DNA of 64,000 nt from Rikenellaceae bacterium (GTDB lineage Bacteria > Bacteroidota > Bacteroidia > Bacteroidales > Rikenellaceae): NCBI GenBank assembly GCA_015059955.1, contig SUZK01000002.1, forward strand, positions 248,001 through 312,000. The letters are read 5' to 3'. Every line of letters starts with the position of its first letter. The stretch's first letter is position 1. A model generated the notes under the pieces. It ran no database searches and was not told the origin of the DNA. It saw only the letters and a program-made list of their open reading frames with translations. Position numbers and translations under genes: made by a program. Shown here one piece after another: positions 18,378 to 29,000 of this stretch.

Positions 18378-18460
18378 ATTCGCATAGACATATCCATAAT
18401 CATAGTAGCCATCACTGCTGACGACTTTGCTGATAGATGTATGTTTATGCTCGTGTTCAT
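18368..18460 (-). CDS. Methionine-rich leader peptide of the metY-metX-hom operon
   Basis: A 30-codon ORF starts with ATG at 18460, about 18 bases after the promoter box, and stops with TAG at 18370-18368. Its C-terminal half, residues 17-30, reads MATMIMDMSMRMCR: six Met in 14 residues, seven in 30. Met is normally rare (about 2-3 percent), and the operon downstream makes the methionine precursor homocysteine, so this is best read as a leader peptide that senses charged tRNA-Met. Competing hairpins overlap its end. There is no matching protein family; the claim rests on composition, position and structure. Confidence 0.7.
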   Translation of the reverse strand: MNTSINIHLSAKSSAVMATMIMDMSMRMCR

Positions 18461-18477
18461 CTCGGTAGTAGTTTGTG

Positions 18478-18485
18478 CAAAGATA
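18478..18485 (-). promoter_or_regulatory. -7 box for the metY leader and operon
   Basis: TATCTTTG on the minus strand. Transcription would start near 18471, leaving a leader of about 215 bases before metY. Confidence 0.6.
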
Positions 18486-18654
18486 AATAAAAATTTTTAA
18501 TTATCCAAATTATCCACAATCGAAGTAACATTGGTCATATAGCCCGAATGGTGAAATTATTTGTGTGATGAGGGTTGTGCTTCGGTTTTTTTTTGTATCT
18601 TTGCCGCGATTATACTTTTAGTATAAGTGATAAACACGATAACTATCAACGAAC

Positions 18655-19116
18655 ATGAATATTTTAAAGATAATATTTTTCGGTCTGCTTGCTTTTATTG
18701 AGCGACACCCTATCTTCTGTACCATCCTTGTTCTGCTTGCAATCTTTGCGCCTTTCGTATTTGAGATTGTTGGCTGGATAATCCTTGGTATCATCGCACT
18801 GCTCCTCATCGTCTTTGGCATCCTTGCATGGAAGGTCTACAAGATGAAGCGTGAGATGAAGAAGCGCTTTGAGCAGGGTGGAGCTAACTTCAGTGGTGGT
18901 AGCTTTGGTGGCCAGAACTTCGGTGGTCACTTCTACGCTGGCGGCATGACCCTCGAGGAGCTCGTGCGACAGATGCAGGCGCAGGCAGATGCTCAGCAGC
19001 GCGCACAGCAGCAGCGCAAGAGTGGTGGCGATAACACCACAACAACATCTGGCTCGGCGCAGAAGCGTGTGAGCGACCAGGTGGGCGACTACGTTGACTT
19101 CGAGGAGGTAGAATAA
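18655..19116 (+). CDS. Small membrane protein, DUF4834-like
   Basis: The 153-residue protein has one or two hydrophobic helices (residues 4-15 and 20-60, IFCTILVLLAIFAPFVFEIV, GWIILGIIALLLIVFGILAW), a basic KMKREMKKR stop-transfer segment, a Gly/Phe-rich stretch (GGSFGGQNFGGHFYAGG), a Gln-rich segment and an acidic C-terminus. The architecture fits the Bacteroidetes family DUF4834, whose role is not known. It has a TTTG-type promoter (ATCTTTGCC near 18600) and lies about 100 bases before mlaE. Confidence 0.6.
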   Translation: MNILKIIFFGLLAFIERHPIFCTILVLLAIFAPFVFEIVGWIILGIIALLLIVFGILAWKVYKMKREMKKRFEQGGANFSGGSFGGQNFGGHFYAGGMTLEELVRQMQAQADAQQRAQQQRKSGGDNTTTTSGSAQKRVSDQVGDYVDFEEVE

Positions 19117-19145
19117 AAAGGTGAAAGGTGAAAACTGAAAGGTGT

Positions 19146-19205
19146 GCAGACCAATTTCTCATTTCTCATTTCTCATTTCTCATTTATAATTCCTAATTGC
19201 TAATT
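19146..19205. repeat. ATTTCTC tandem heptamer tract
   Basis: Four tandem near-copies of CATTTCT followed by degenerate CTAATTGCTAATTTG words between the DUF4834-like gene and mlaE. Same sequence class as 7720-7780. Confidence 0.65.
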
Positions 19206-19213
19206 TGTGAATA

Positions 19214-19957
19214 ATGATAAAACTATTTGAAAACATAGGTCGTTACTTCCAGCTTCTGGGTAAGGTGTTCTCGCGCCCAGAGAAGATACGTATCTATAGA
19301 CAGCGAATATGGTTCGAGATTGACGCCCTCGGCTTCAACTCTATATCGCTCACGGCGATTATCTCGGCATTTATCGGTGCCGTAGTGGCACTGCAGATGG
19401 CCATCACCCTCGAGTCGCCATTCATCCCTCAGTTCATGATTGGTTACGCTACACGTGAGGTTATGGTGCTCGAGTTCTCATCTACGGTTGTGGCACTTAT
19501 CCTCGCCGGTAAGGTGGGTTCGAATATCGCATCCGAGATAGGCACAATGCGTATCACCGAGCAGATTGATGCCCTTGAGATTATGGGCGTCAACTCAGCG
19601 TCGTACCTCATCCTACCGAAGATTGTGGCTACCGTAATCTTCTTCCCTATCCTCACCCTCTTTAGTATTATCGTGGGTATCATCGGCGGTTATGCCATTG
19701 CATACTTTACGGGCATCATGCTTACGGGTGACTATATCGAGGGCCTCTTCTACTGCTTCGAGCCATTTGCTATCACCTATGCCTTGGTGAAGGGAGCCGT
19801 ATTCGCATTCATTATCACCTCCATCTCTGCCTACTGCGGCTACTACGCCAAGGGTAACTCACTGGAGGTGGGCCGTGCCTCGACACTCGCTGTTGTGGCA
19901 AGTTCGGTGACAATCATGATTTTTGACCTTATCCTAACACAAATAATGCGCGTATGA
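19214..19957 (+). CDS. mlaE: MlaE-family ABC permease
   Basis: The 247-residue inner-membrane permease has about five hydrophobic segments and the MlaE family blocks GFNSISLTAIISAFIGAVVA, GKVGSNIASEIGTMRITEQI and DALEIMGVNSASYLILPKI. The family moves phospholipids between the inner and outer membranes with an MCE protein. No MCE gene is adjacent here. It overlaps mlaF by four bases (ATGA). Confidence 0.88.
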   Translation: MIKLFENIGRYFQLLGKVFSRPEKIRIYRQRIWFEIDALGFNSISLTAIISAFIGAVVALQMAITLESPFIPQFMIGYATREVMVLEFSSTVVALILAGKVGSNIASEIGTMRITEQIDALEIMGVNSASYLILPKIVATVIFFPILTLFSIIVGIIGGYAIAYFTGIMLTGDYIEGLFYCFEPFAITYALVKGAVFAFIITSISAYCGYYAKGNSLEVGRASTLAVVASSVTIMIFDLILTQIMRV

Positions 19958-20712
19958 TACGAGCTGACCATGTATCTAAGGCCTTCGAGGGCCGCCCTAT
20001 CCTCAAGGATGTATCTGTTGAGTTCGACACAGGTAAGACAAACCTTATCATAGGCCGTAGTGGTTCGGGTAAGACCGTGCTACTAAAATCGCTTGTGGGC
20101 CTGCATGAGGTGGATAGCGGCAAGATTTACTACGACGATGTATGTTATAGCGACCTCGGCTTCAAGGAGCGCAAGGCGATACGTAAGGACATAGGTATGA
20201 TTTTCCAAGGTGGTGCGCTGCTCGACTCGTCAACCGTTCGCGAGAATGTGCGTCTGCCTCTCGACCTCTTCACTGAGATGGCCGAGGGCGAGAAGCGTGA
20301 TAGGGTAGACTTCTGCTTGGAGCGTGTGCGCCTTACGGGTGCCGACCACCTATACCCGTCGGAGCTCAGTGGTGGTATGGTGAAGCGTGCCGCCATAGCC
20401 CGCGCCATAGTGCTCAACCCCCGCTATCTCTTCTGCGACGAGCCTAACTCAGGTCTCGACCCCCAGACATCGGTAGTCATCGACAACCTAATCCACGATA
20501 TTACCAAGGAGTACAACATAACAACAATCATCAACACCCACGACATGAACTCGGTGATGGAGATTGGCGAGAAAATTGTCTATATCCACGAAGGCAACAA
20601 GTGGTGGGAGGGCACCAAGGACGATATCCTCCTCGCCGAGAACCCCGAGCTCAACGACTTCGTCTTTGCCTCGGCGATGGCTAAGCGCGCTAAGAGCGTG
20701 GCAAAGAGATAG
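19954..20712 (+). CDS. mlaF: MlaF-family ABC ATPase
   Basis: The 252-residue ATPase partners MlaE. Walker A GRSGSGKTVLLKSL (about residue 34), signature ELSGGMVKRAAIARAIVLNP, Walker B YLFCDEPNSGLDPQ and switch histidine NTHDMNSV are intact. The signature GGMVKR instead of GGQxQR is typical of MlaF. Start overlaps the mlaE stop. Confidence 0.9.
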   Translation: MIRADHVSKAFEGRPILKDVSVEFDTGKTNLIIGRSGSGKTVLLKSLVGLHEVDSGKIYYDDVCYSDLGFKERKAIRKDIGMIFQGGALLDSSTVRENVRLPLDLFTEMAEGEKRDRVDFCLERVRLTGADHLYPSELSGGMVKRAAIARAIVLNPRYLFCDEPNSGLDPQTSVVIDNLIHDITKEYNITTIINTHDMNSVMEIGEKIVYIHEGNKWWEGTKDDILLAENPELNDFVFASAMAKRAKSVAKR

Positions 20713-20767
20713 TAACAGCTATGATGGGCATATTGGTAGTGTATTTACTAAAAAATTTAAAAAATAA

Positions 20768-20799
20768 TTTGCTAAATCGTTAGAAAGTTTATACTTTTG
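20768..20799 (+). promoter_or_regulatory. gapA promoter
   Basis: TTTG at 20768-20771, a 20-base gap, then TACTTTTG at 20792-20799: a near-consensus Bacteroidetes promoter. Confidence 0.7.
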
Positions 20800-20824
20800 T
20801 AGCATCATAAGAGCAATTCATTAA

Positions 20825-21859
<1,035 letters not shown>

Positions 21860-21862
<3 letters not shown>

Positions 21863-21988
21863 TTTGTTGTGATAAGGGGCATCCTTTGACGCCTCAATCC
21901 AAAGAGCGAATGGGAAATACATCATGTATGTCCCATCCGCTCTTTCTCTTTATCGGCGCCAAATTATACCCCTTCTGACAACAAATTA
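21860..21988. repeat. Nested-hairpin intergenic repeat, unit B1, fused to the gapA stop codon
   Basis: Starts TAATTTGTTGTGATAAGG (TAA is the gapA stop) and ends CCCCTTCTGACAACAAATT, so the outer arms pair around 100 bases. The inner hairpin at 21901-21945 pairs AAAGAGCGAATGGGA with TCCCATCCGCTCTTT and is followed by CTCTTT. The inner stem sequence differs from those at proS and pfkA, but GGGAAATAC-loop-GTATGTCCC is kept. Confidence 0.85.
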
Positions 21989-22137
21989 ATTTGCTGTGAT
22001 AAGGCAGCATCTGCTGCCGCTAACAAAAATAGATGCGAATGAGCAGTACGCCAAGTACATCCCATCCGCATCTTTCTTGCCGAGCGTTGCATCTACTACC
22101 TTCTGACAACAAATTGATTTGCTGTGTTAAGGGTTGA
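21986..22137. repeat. Nested-hairpin repeat, unit B2 and a partial B3
   Basis: B2 begins AATTTGCTGTGATAAGGCAG and ends ACCTTCTGACAACAAATT at about 22115; its inner hairpin at 22031-22073 pairs AGATGCGAATG with CATCCGCATCT. It is followed directly by a third start-like end, GATTTGCTGTGTTAAGGG (22115-22132), with no body. Confidence 0.75.
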
Positions 22138-22162
22138 TTGCCCCCCTCCTCATTGCTATTTG

Positions 22163-23587
22163 CTACTTCCTGAGAAATGCCGTTGTCACGCGGCTGCGGC
22201 GGCAGTGCACCTCGCGCTCGACAATACCTGTAAGCACATCGGCAGCGTCATCGTGCTTATTAGCACGGAATAGCCGCTTATACGTCGTAAGGTTCGAGTA
22301 GAACGCTGGCCAGCGCAGATTCCATCCGCGCGGCATACGTATCGTGTGGACAACCGTAGCTGAGTTGGAGAGTATGCGCGCCTCCTTATTAGCGCTCTGG
22401 TGGAACCACTCGACCCTGACCATCGGCGCAAGGCGTTGCAGTGAGCGTGCAAAGCCGCGACCACCATTATTACTCTCCACCACAGCCTCGCGAATATCAT
22501 TTCGCTCGAGCATCGTGGCTACCATCCTCTCGCTAACTTCCATAGCCTCCTGCGTATAGGTGACATCCGTAACGTATATCACACCATCGCTATCTACGGC
22601 ATACGCCACCGAACATAGGTAGTCACCACCGCCATCTGCCGTATCGGTATATGCTCCGCGGCGCACAATGTCGCGTGGCAGCTCGTCGTACTCCCTAAAG
22701 CTATCGCCATAGAGTAGTCCTTCACGCGCAGTGGGGTGTCCCTGGTACATCGCCTCGAAGCGTATTGGGTCGAGGCGACGCTTGCCCTCAAGTAGCGCTA
22801 TGCTATGCTGCTCGGGCCATAGCGCCTCGCCCTCCTTGCGGGGGTCAATTTCGGTGGGTGGCGACTGCTTGATAGCCTCGAAGTTGAGATATAGCCACTC
22901 GTCTTCTGCTACATCGTCGATATCGCTCCACCTCTCGAGCATACGCACGCGCTCGGTAGTCATAAGCTGACCTATAAGGTCTTCCTCGTGCCAGCGTGTG
23001 AAGACGATTATCTCGCGCGAGGCGTTGTGCATACGTGTGCGCACAACAGATGTGTACCACTCCCAGCAGTTCTGACGTATCAAGGGCGACTGCGCCTCCA
23101 TAGCATCCTTATATAGGTCGTCGAGGATGAAGCAGTCGACGCGGTTACCCGTGAGCGAGCCCTCGCGACCTACCGAGAGCAGCTCGCCCTTATGGCCTAT
23201 AATCTCCACCTCGTCGGAGGTACGTATGTAGCCCGCGGGCTTTGTGCCCTGCTTGATGGTGGTATCAGGGAATAGCGCCCCGTACTCGCGTGACTCTATG
23301 ATGCGCTGCACACGGCGGTTGAAGCGCGAGGCGAGCGTACCGGAGTAGGAGGCGATGGCTATACGCGCATCGGGGTCGAGGCCGAGCATATAGGCTGGTA
23401 GCAGTGTTGTGGCACCCACGCTCTTGCCATGCTGTGGTGGCACCGATACTATGAGCTTACGAATACGTCCACGGGCATATAGCTCAAGGATGCGGTAGTA
23501 GGTGCGATGGAATTGTGTGATTTCGAGAAAGGGGTATACCTCCCCTGCAAAGTGCTCAAACGAGCACGTTGAGTCTTTGTGTTGCAT
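22163..23587 (-). CDS. Phage-type terminase large subunit, isolated
   Basis: The 474-residue protein has both terminase modules. The ATPase has Walker A VSVPPQHGKSVG (near residue 50) and Walker B CFILDDLYKD; the C-terminal RNase H-like nuclease has acidic positions in TADGGGDY, VESNNGG and ANKHDDAADVLTG. All key residues look intact. Large terminases pump DNA into phage heads. No portal, capsid or tail gene is nearby, so this is either a phage remnant or a domesticated packaging motor. It is convergent with gapA and 38 bases from the next minus-strand gene. Confidence 0.85.
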   Translation of the reverse strand: MQHKDSTCSFEHFAGEVYPFLEITQFHRTYYRILELYARGRIRKLIVSVPPQHGKSVGATTLLPAYMLGLDPDARIAIASYSGTLASRFNRRVQRIIESREYGALFPDTTIKQGTKPAGYIRTSDEVEIIGHKGELLSVGREGSLTGNRVDCFILDDLYKDAMEAQSPLIRQNCWEWYTSVVRTRMHNASREIIVFTRWHEEDLIGQLMTTERVRMLERWSDIDDVAEDEWLYLNFEAIKQSPPTEIDPRKEGEALWPEQHSIALLEGKRRLDPIRFEAMYQGHPTAREGLLYGDSFREYDELPRDIVRRGAYTDTADGGGDYLCSVAYAVDSDGVIYVTDVTYTQEAMEVSERMVATMLERNDIREAVVESNNGGRGFARSLQRLAPMVRVEWFHQSANKEARILSNSATVVHTIRMPRGWNLRWPAFYSNLTTYKRLFRANKHDDAADVLTGIVEREVHCRRSRVTTAFLRK

Positions 23588-23625
23588 AATAAAATGAGAA
23601 ATAAGAGATGAGAAAGCAGATGCTT

Positions 23626-23916
23626 TTAATCGAATAGCTCCTCACATAACTCGCGAAACGAGAAGTCGTTGAGGCGCTCCTCACCATCGATGATGGTGTG
23701 GAACTCCCACCAGATGGGTATTAGTGCAGTGATAGGGGAAAAACAACGCCCCTCTGTCGGAACTCCATTATGTTCGACAATTAGCGTGCATATTAGGCGA
23801 CACTCAACATCGCCATGCGTAAGGTCGACACTCCCTGAGAAGAACTCCTTACGGCCGATGGCGCCAATTAGGCGGTCGCCAATCTTGCGATAAATAGATG
23901 GGGAAATCTCATACAT
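23626..23916 (-). CDS. Unknown 96-residue protein beside the terminase
   Basis: I do not recognise a family. The likely start is the ATG at 23916 (MYEISPSIYRKIGDRLIGAI); an upstream ATG at 24000 would run through the divergent repressor promoter. The sequence is compact with one Trp-Trp pair (PIWWEFHTIIDGEERLND) and no signal or membrane segment. Position directly upstream of the terminase, on the same strand, suggests a shared transcript and phage origin; this is inference from neighbourhood. Confidence 0.55.
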   Translation of the reverse strand: MYEISPSIYRKIGDRLIGAIGRKEFFSGSVDLTHGDVECRLICTLIVEHNGVPTEGRCFSPITALIPIWWEFHTIIDGEERLNDFSFRELCEELFD

Positions 23917-23949
23917 TGCTGATTTATTGAATAAAAAGTTGATAAATGA

Positions 23950-23980
23950 TTTGCAAAGTCGGATAAATTGCTTAACTTTG
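23950..23980 (+). promoter_or_regulatory. Promoter for the XRE-S24 regulator
   Basis: TTTG at 23950-23953, a 19-base gap and TAACTTTG at 23973-23980. The divergent gene starts at 23916, so the repressor could control both directions from here. Confidence 0.65.
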
Positions 23981-24053
23981 TAGTGCAAATATACGTTCAA
24001 TAATTTGCTTTGTCAAGAGTTTAATACAAAAATTTAATATAAAACTTTCTGAT

Positions 24054-24734
24054 ATGAATACTGTAGGTGAGCGACTAAGACTTATACGTCAGCAGCTCGA
24101 AATGACGCAAGAGCAACTTGCTCAGCGACTTGGCGTGGGCAAGGCGGCCCTCTCAATGGTCGAGACAGGCAAGGCTCGACTATCGACACGTAACAAGAAT
24201 ATCTTGGTTCAAGATTTTAATGTTAACCCTGATTGGGTAGATACGGGACATGGCCCGATGTTTAATGCCGAGCCTAATATGACGCCATATAGCCACCGTA
24301 CCGATAAGTCGCTACCATTGCAGAGTGTGCCTCTATATTCGATAGAGGGTACGGCAGGCATTGTTCCCATCTTCCAGAACGGGAATGAGATAAAGCCAAT
24401 CAGTCATATCCACATTCCGAACCTTCCGAAGTGTGATGGCGCGATATATGTTGTTGGAGACTCGATGTATCCGCTGCTCAAGAGTGGCGACATAATCCTT
24501 TACAAGCAGCTCAACGACGTGCGCGACGTATTCTGGGGTGATATGTATCTGCTATCTATCGACATTGACGGCGAGGAGTACATCACCGTCAAGTATGTTC
24601 AGAAGTCGGAGCATGAGGGATATGTGAAGCTCGTGAGCCAGAACCAGCACCATGCCGACAAGGAGGTGGCCATAGAGCGTATTCGTGCCATTGCCCTTAT
24701 CAAGGCGTCGGTGCGTATGCATACGATTGGTTAG
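24054..24734 (+). CDS. XRE-type repressor with S24 (LexA/CI-like) peptidase domain
   Basis: The 226-residue protein has an N-terminal helix-turn-helix (residues 5-55, MTQEQLAQRLGVGKAALSMV) and a C-terminal S24 domain with nucleophile S137 in GDSMYP and general-base K180 in ITVKYV. A possible Ala-Gly self-cleavage site lies at 101-102 (GTAGIV). This is the layout of phage CI-like repressors that cleave themselves on DNA damage. It is divergent from the terminase gene pair and could silence it. Nineteen bases separate it from the MFS gene, which may be read through. Confidence 0.85.
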   Translation: MNTVGERLRLIRQQLEMTQEQLAQRLGVGKAALSMVETGKARLSTRNKNILVQDFNVNPDWVDTGHGPMFNAEPNMTPYSHRTDKSLPLQSVPLYSIEGTAGIVPIFQNGNEIKPISHIHIPNLPKCDGAIYVVGDSMYPLLKSGDIILYKQLNDVRDVFWGDMYLLSIDIDGEEYITVKYVQKSEHEGYVKLVSQNQHHADKEVAIERIRAIALIKASVRMHTIG

Positions 24735-24752
24735 TATTTAATATAAATAGGT

Positions 24753-25961
24753 ATGACAACGCCTAAAGATAGACTTTGGACACGCGACTACATCTTTGTC
24801 TGCATGGCAGCCTTTTTGATGTCGTTCTCGTTCTTTATCCTTGTTCCCACACTCCCTCTATACCTTGTGGATACTTTCCACATCGGGCAGTCGCTGGTGG
24901 GTGTTGTCCTCTCGTGCTATGTCATAGCTGTGCTTAGCGTACGACCCATGGCGGGCTTTGTGGCAGATGCCCTGCCGCGTAAAAAGGTCTATATCGTCGC
25001 CTACGCACTCTTCGTTGCCACGTTTCTGGGCTACTTTGCCATAACGGCATCGCTGGCGATGTTCATCCTGCTGCGTATCTTTCATGGCTTCAGCTTCGGT
25101 ATGCTTACCACGGCGGGTAACACGCTCGTCATCGACGTCATGCCATCGTCGCGACGTGGCGAGGGCCTGGGCTACTATGGCGTCACGAACAACCTCGCCA
25201 TGGCCTTTGGTCCAATGGTGGGACTCTTCATCGTTGGCACGGGTAACTATATGCTGCTATTTACTACATCGTTGGTTACGGGCGCTATCGGCCTTATGCT
25301 TGGCTCTATGGTGCGCGTGCCACGCCGTGAGTTACAGCCCATGGGTGAGTTCAAGCTCTCGGCAGACCGCTTCTTCCTCAAGGAGGGTATACGCGCCTGC
25401 ATAGCATTCTTCCTATTGGCCATACCCTACGGTATGACATCGAGCTATATTGCTCTCTACGCCTTGGAGTCGGGTATAACACATAGCGCGGGCCTCTTCT
25501 TCACGGTAATGGCGGCGGGTCTTATAGCCTCGCGCCTACATTCTGGCAAGCGAGTCGACAGGGGTTTTATTACGGAGACCATACGCGTCGGTATATGTAT
25601 CGCCTTTGTGGGTGCACTGGGCGAAGCTATGCTCTACGAGACGGCGACGCTCAACATCACCGCGGGATATATTCTATACTTTGCTACGGCCTTCCTCTTC
25701 GGCTATGGCTATGGCACGATGTTCCCAGCGTATAACACGCTCTTTATCAACCTCGCGCCTAACTCGCGCCGCGCCACGGCAAATGCCACCTATCTCACAG
25801 GATGGGACGTAGGTATTGGCTGCGGTATGTTGTTTGGTGGTTACCTTGCGGAGTGGGGCTATGAGTATTGTTATGGCCTTGGTGCTGCACTCATCCTTGT
25901 CGCCTTGGTATTCTTTGTGCGTGTCGTGACGCCTCACTTCCACGCGCATAAGGTGAGATAG
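24753..25961 (+). CDS. MFS transporter
   Basis: The 402-residue inner-membrane protein has about twelve hydrophobic segments and the MFS loop motif RPMAGFVADALPRKKVY (G-x-x-x-D-x-x-x-R-K). The fold suggests a drug or metabolite exporter; the substrate is not predictable. It follows the S24 regulator closely and ends before a bidirectional terminator. Confidence 0.8.
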   Translation: MTTPKDRLWTRDYIFVCMAAFLMSFSFFILVPTLPLYLVDTFHIGQSLVGVVLSCYVIAVLSVRPMAGFVADALPRKKVYIVAYALFVATFLGYFAITASLAMFILLRIFHGFSFGMLTTAGNTLVIDVMPSSRRGEGLGYYGVTNNLAMAFGPMVGLFIVGTGNYMLLFTTSLVTGAIGLMLGSMVRVPRRELQPMGEFKLSADRFFLKEGIRACIAFFLLAIPYGMTSSYIALYALESGITHSAGLFFTVMAAGLIASRLHSGKRVDRGFITETIRVGICIAFVGALGEAMLYETATLNITAGYILYFATAFLFGYGYGTMFPAYNTLFINLAPNSRRATANATYLTGWDVGIGCGMLFGGYLAEWGYEYCYGLGAALILVALVFFVRVVTPHFHAHKVR

Positions 25962-26017
25962 GCGGAAGACTCAGCTATCCCACGTGGGCAACACCCACCC
26001 ATCGTTCATCATAAAAA

Positions 26018-26047
26018 AATAATGGAGCGGACAGCCGCTCCATTATT
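26018..26047. terminator. Bidirectional terminator between the MFS gene and nifJ
   Basis: AATAATGGAGCGG pairs perfectly with CCGCTCCATTATT around ACAG. On the minus strand it runs into ATTTTTTTATG. Confidence 0.85.
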
Positions 26048-26057
26048 GCTTTGATTG

Positions 26058-29000
26058 CTACTCCATCTTGCTGCGCTTAACGTAGCTCTGGTAGCGCCAC
26101 TTGGCGTTCTCCTCGGCAGCCTCGAAGAGCTGCTCAGCCTCAGCAGGGAATGCCTTCTTGAGCGAGGTGTAACGCACCTCCTTCATGAGGAAGTCACGGA
26201 ACTTCGACCAGTCTGGCTCCTTAGAGTCGAGAACAAATGGGTTCTTGCCCTCAGCCTCAAGCTCTGGATTGTAGTGCCACAAGTGCCAGTAGCCACACTC
26301 TACGGCCTGCTTACCTACGGTCTGCGTACGTGTCATACCGCCCTTGATACCGTGGTTGATACATGGCGCATAGGCGATGATGAGTGATGGACCTGGATAT
26401 GCCTCAGCCTCCTTCAAGACGTTGAAGAACTGCTGCTGCGATGCGCCGATAGATACCTGTGCCACGTATACATAGCCGTAGGTCATGGCGATAGCGCCGA
26501 TATCCTTCTTGCGGATGCGCTTACCTGCCGATGCGAACTTAGCAACAGCACCCACAGGTGTAGCCTTCGATGACTGACCACCAGTATTTGAGTATACCTC
26601 GGTATCGACGATAAGGATGTTCACATCCTCGCCCGATGCCAAGACGTGGTCAACACCGCCGAAACCGATGTCGTAGCCCCAGCCGTCGCCACCGATGATC
26701 CACTGCGACTTCTTAACGAGCCAATCCTTGTAGTCGAGGATGGTCTTGCAGTAGCTACAGTCGCAAGCCTCGACGAGTGGCAAGAGGCGAGCTGTTACCT
26801 CTGCCGACTTAGCAGCGAGGTGACGAGCGTCAATCCACTCCTGCATTACGCCCTTGAGCTCCTCAGAGCAGCATGAGCACTCGGCGATAGCCTTGCGCAT
26901 TACATCCTCAAGGCCCTGGCGTACCTTCTCAACGCCGATACGCATACCGAGGCCGAACTCGGCGTTATCCTCGAAGAGTGAGTTTGCCCATGCAGGACCC
27001 TGACCCTTAGCGTTTGTGCAGTAAGGTGTCGAAGGTGCTGAGCCCGAGTAGATAGATGTACAGCCCGTAGCATTAGCAACCATCATGCGGTCGCCGAAGA
27101 GCTGTGTGATAGTCTTAATATAAGGTGTCTCACCGCAACCAGCACAAGCACCCGAGAACTCGAACAGAGGCTGCGAGAACTGCAAGTTCTTAACAGACTT
27201 CGTCTTATCTACGCGCTCCTCGTAGCCAATATTCTTGGTGATGTAGTCCCAATTCTTAGCCTCGGCAAGCTGCTCGGCCAAAGGACGCATAACGAGAGCC
27301 TTCTCCTTGGCAGGACATACGTCAACGCAGTTGTTACAGCCAGTACAGTCGAGTGGCGATACCTGGATGCGGAACTTGAGAGTCTTAGTCTCGCCCAAAC
27401 CCTGCTTCCACTCTACGCCCGATGCTGCTGCCTGCTCCTCGGTAGCGAGGAATGGGCGGATGGCAGCGTGAGGACACACGTATGCACACTGGTTACACTG
27501 GATACAGTTCTCAATCTTCCACTGTGGTACGGCTGTGGCGATGCCGCGCTTCTCGTAGGCAGCGGTGCCATTATCCCAAGTACCATCCTCGCGGCCGTTG
27601 AATGCCGATACTGGAAGTGAGTCGCCCTTGAGAGCGTCGATAGGCTCGCAGACGTTACGTACGAAGGCTGGAACATCGCTCTTTGCCTCGTGCTCTGCAA
27701 TCTCGGCCTCGATGTTTGCCCACTCGGCAGGAACCTCGACCTTAACAACAGCCTCGCAACCAGCATCTACCGCTGCGTAGTTCATGTTGACGATATCCTC
27801 GCCCTTGTTGCCATAAGATTTGTATATGGCCTTCTTCATCTCCTCGACAGCCTTCTCGATAGGAATGATGTCGGCAATCTTGAAGAACGCCGCCTGCATG
27901 ATGGTGTTGGTGCGTGAGCCCAAGCCAAGCTCCTCGGCAATCTTCGTTGCGTTGATGATGTAGAAGTTGATACCCTTCTTTGCAAGGTATGCCTTCATGT
28001 GTGCTGGGAGTGTGCGGCATGTTGTCTCAGCGTCGTTTACCGAGTTGAGGAGGAACGAGCCACCACGCTTCAAGCCCTTGAGCACGTCGTACTTATCTAC
28101 GTACGATGGCACGTGGCAGGCCACGAAGTCTGGTGTAGTCACCAAGTAGGGCGATGTGATTGGGTTGTCACCAAAGCGGAGGTGCGATGATGTGTAACCA
28201 CCCGACTTCTTAGAGTCGTATGAGAAGTAAGCTTGGCAATACTTGTTTGTCGAGCCACCGATAATCTTGATTGAGTTCTTGTTAGCACCCACAGTACCAT
28301 CAGAGCCAAGGCCGAAGAACAACGCCTCGAAGGTACCCTCCTTAGCCATCGACACCTCCTTGCCTACTGGCAACGAGAGCATCGTAACATCATCGTTGAT
28401 ACCTACGGTAAAGTGGTTCTTAGGTGCGTCAAGCTCCATGTTAGCAAATACGGCGAGCATCTGCGCAGGAGTTGTGTCCTTTGATGATAGACCATAGCGG
28501 CCACCGATAATCATAGGACGGTTCTCGCAATCGTAGAAGGCATCGCGGATGTCAAGTAAGAGTGGCTCGCCATTAGCGCCTGGCTCCTTGGTGCGGTCGA
28601 GCACGGTGATGCGCTTCACGGTTGCAGGAAGTACGTTGAAGAGGTACTTCGCTGAGAATGGACGGTAGAGGTGTACGGTGATGACACCCACCTTCTTGCC
28701 CTGTGTGCGGAGGTAGTCTACACACTCCTTCACGGTCTCGGTCACTGAGCCCATGGCGATGATAATCTGCTCTGCCTCGGGGTCACCATAGTAGGTGAAT
28801 GGCTTGTACTCACGACCTGTAATCTTCGATATCTCGGCCATTGTCTCAGCCACCATGTCGGGCACGGCGTTGTAGAACTTATTAGAGGCCTCGCGTGTCT
28901 GGAAGTAGATGTCGGGGTTCTGTGCAGTACCGCGTGTCACAGGGCGCTCAGGGTTGAGCGCACGCATGCGGAAGTCGCGCAACGCCTCGCGGTCGAACAT

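Noticed and set aside
18254..18486. A SAM riboswitch upstream of metY.
   Set aside because: No SAM-I core (no GAGGGA or GCAACC-type segments) and no recognisable SAM-II layout. The Met-codon cluster is a better explanation.
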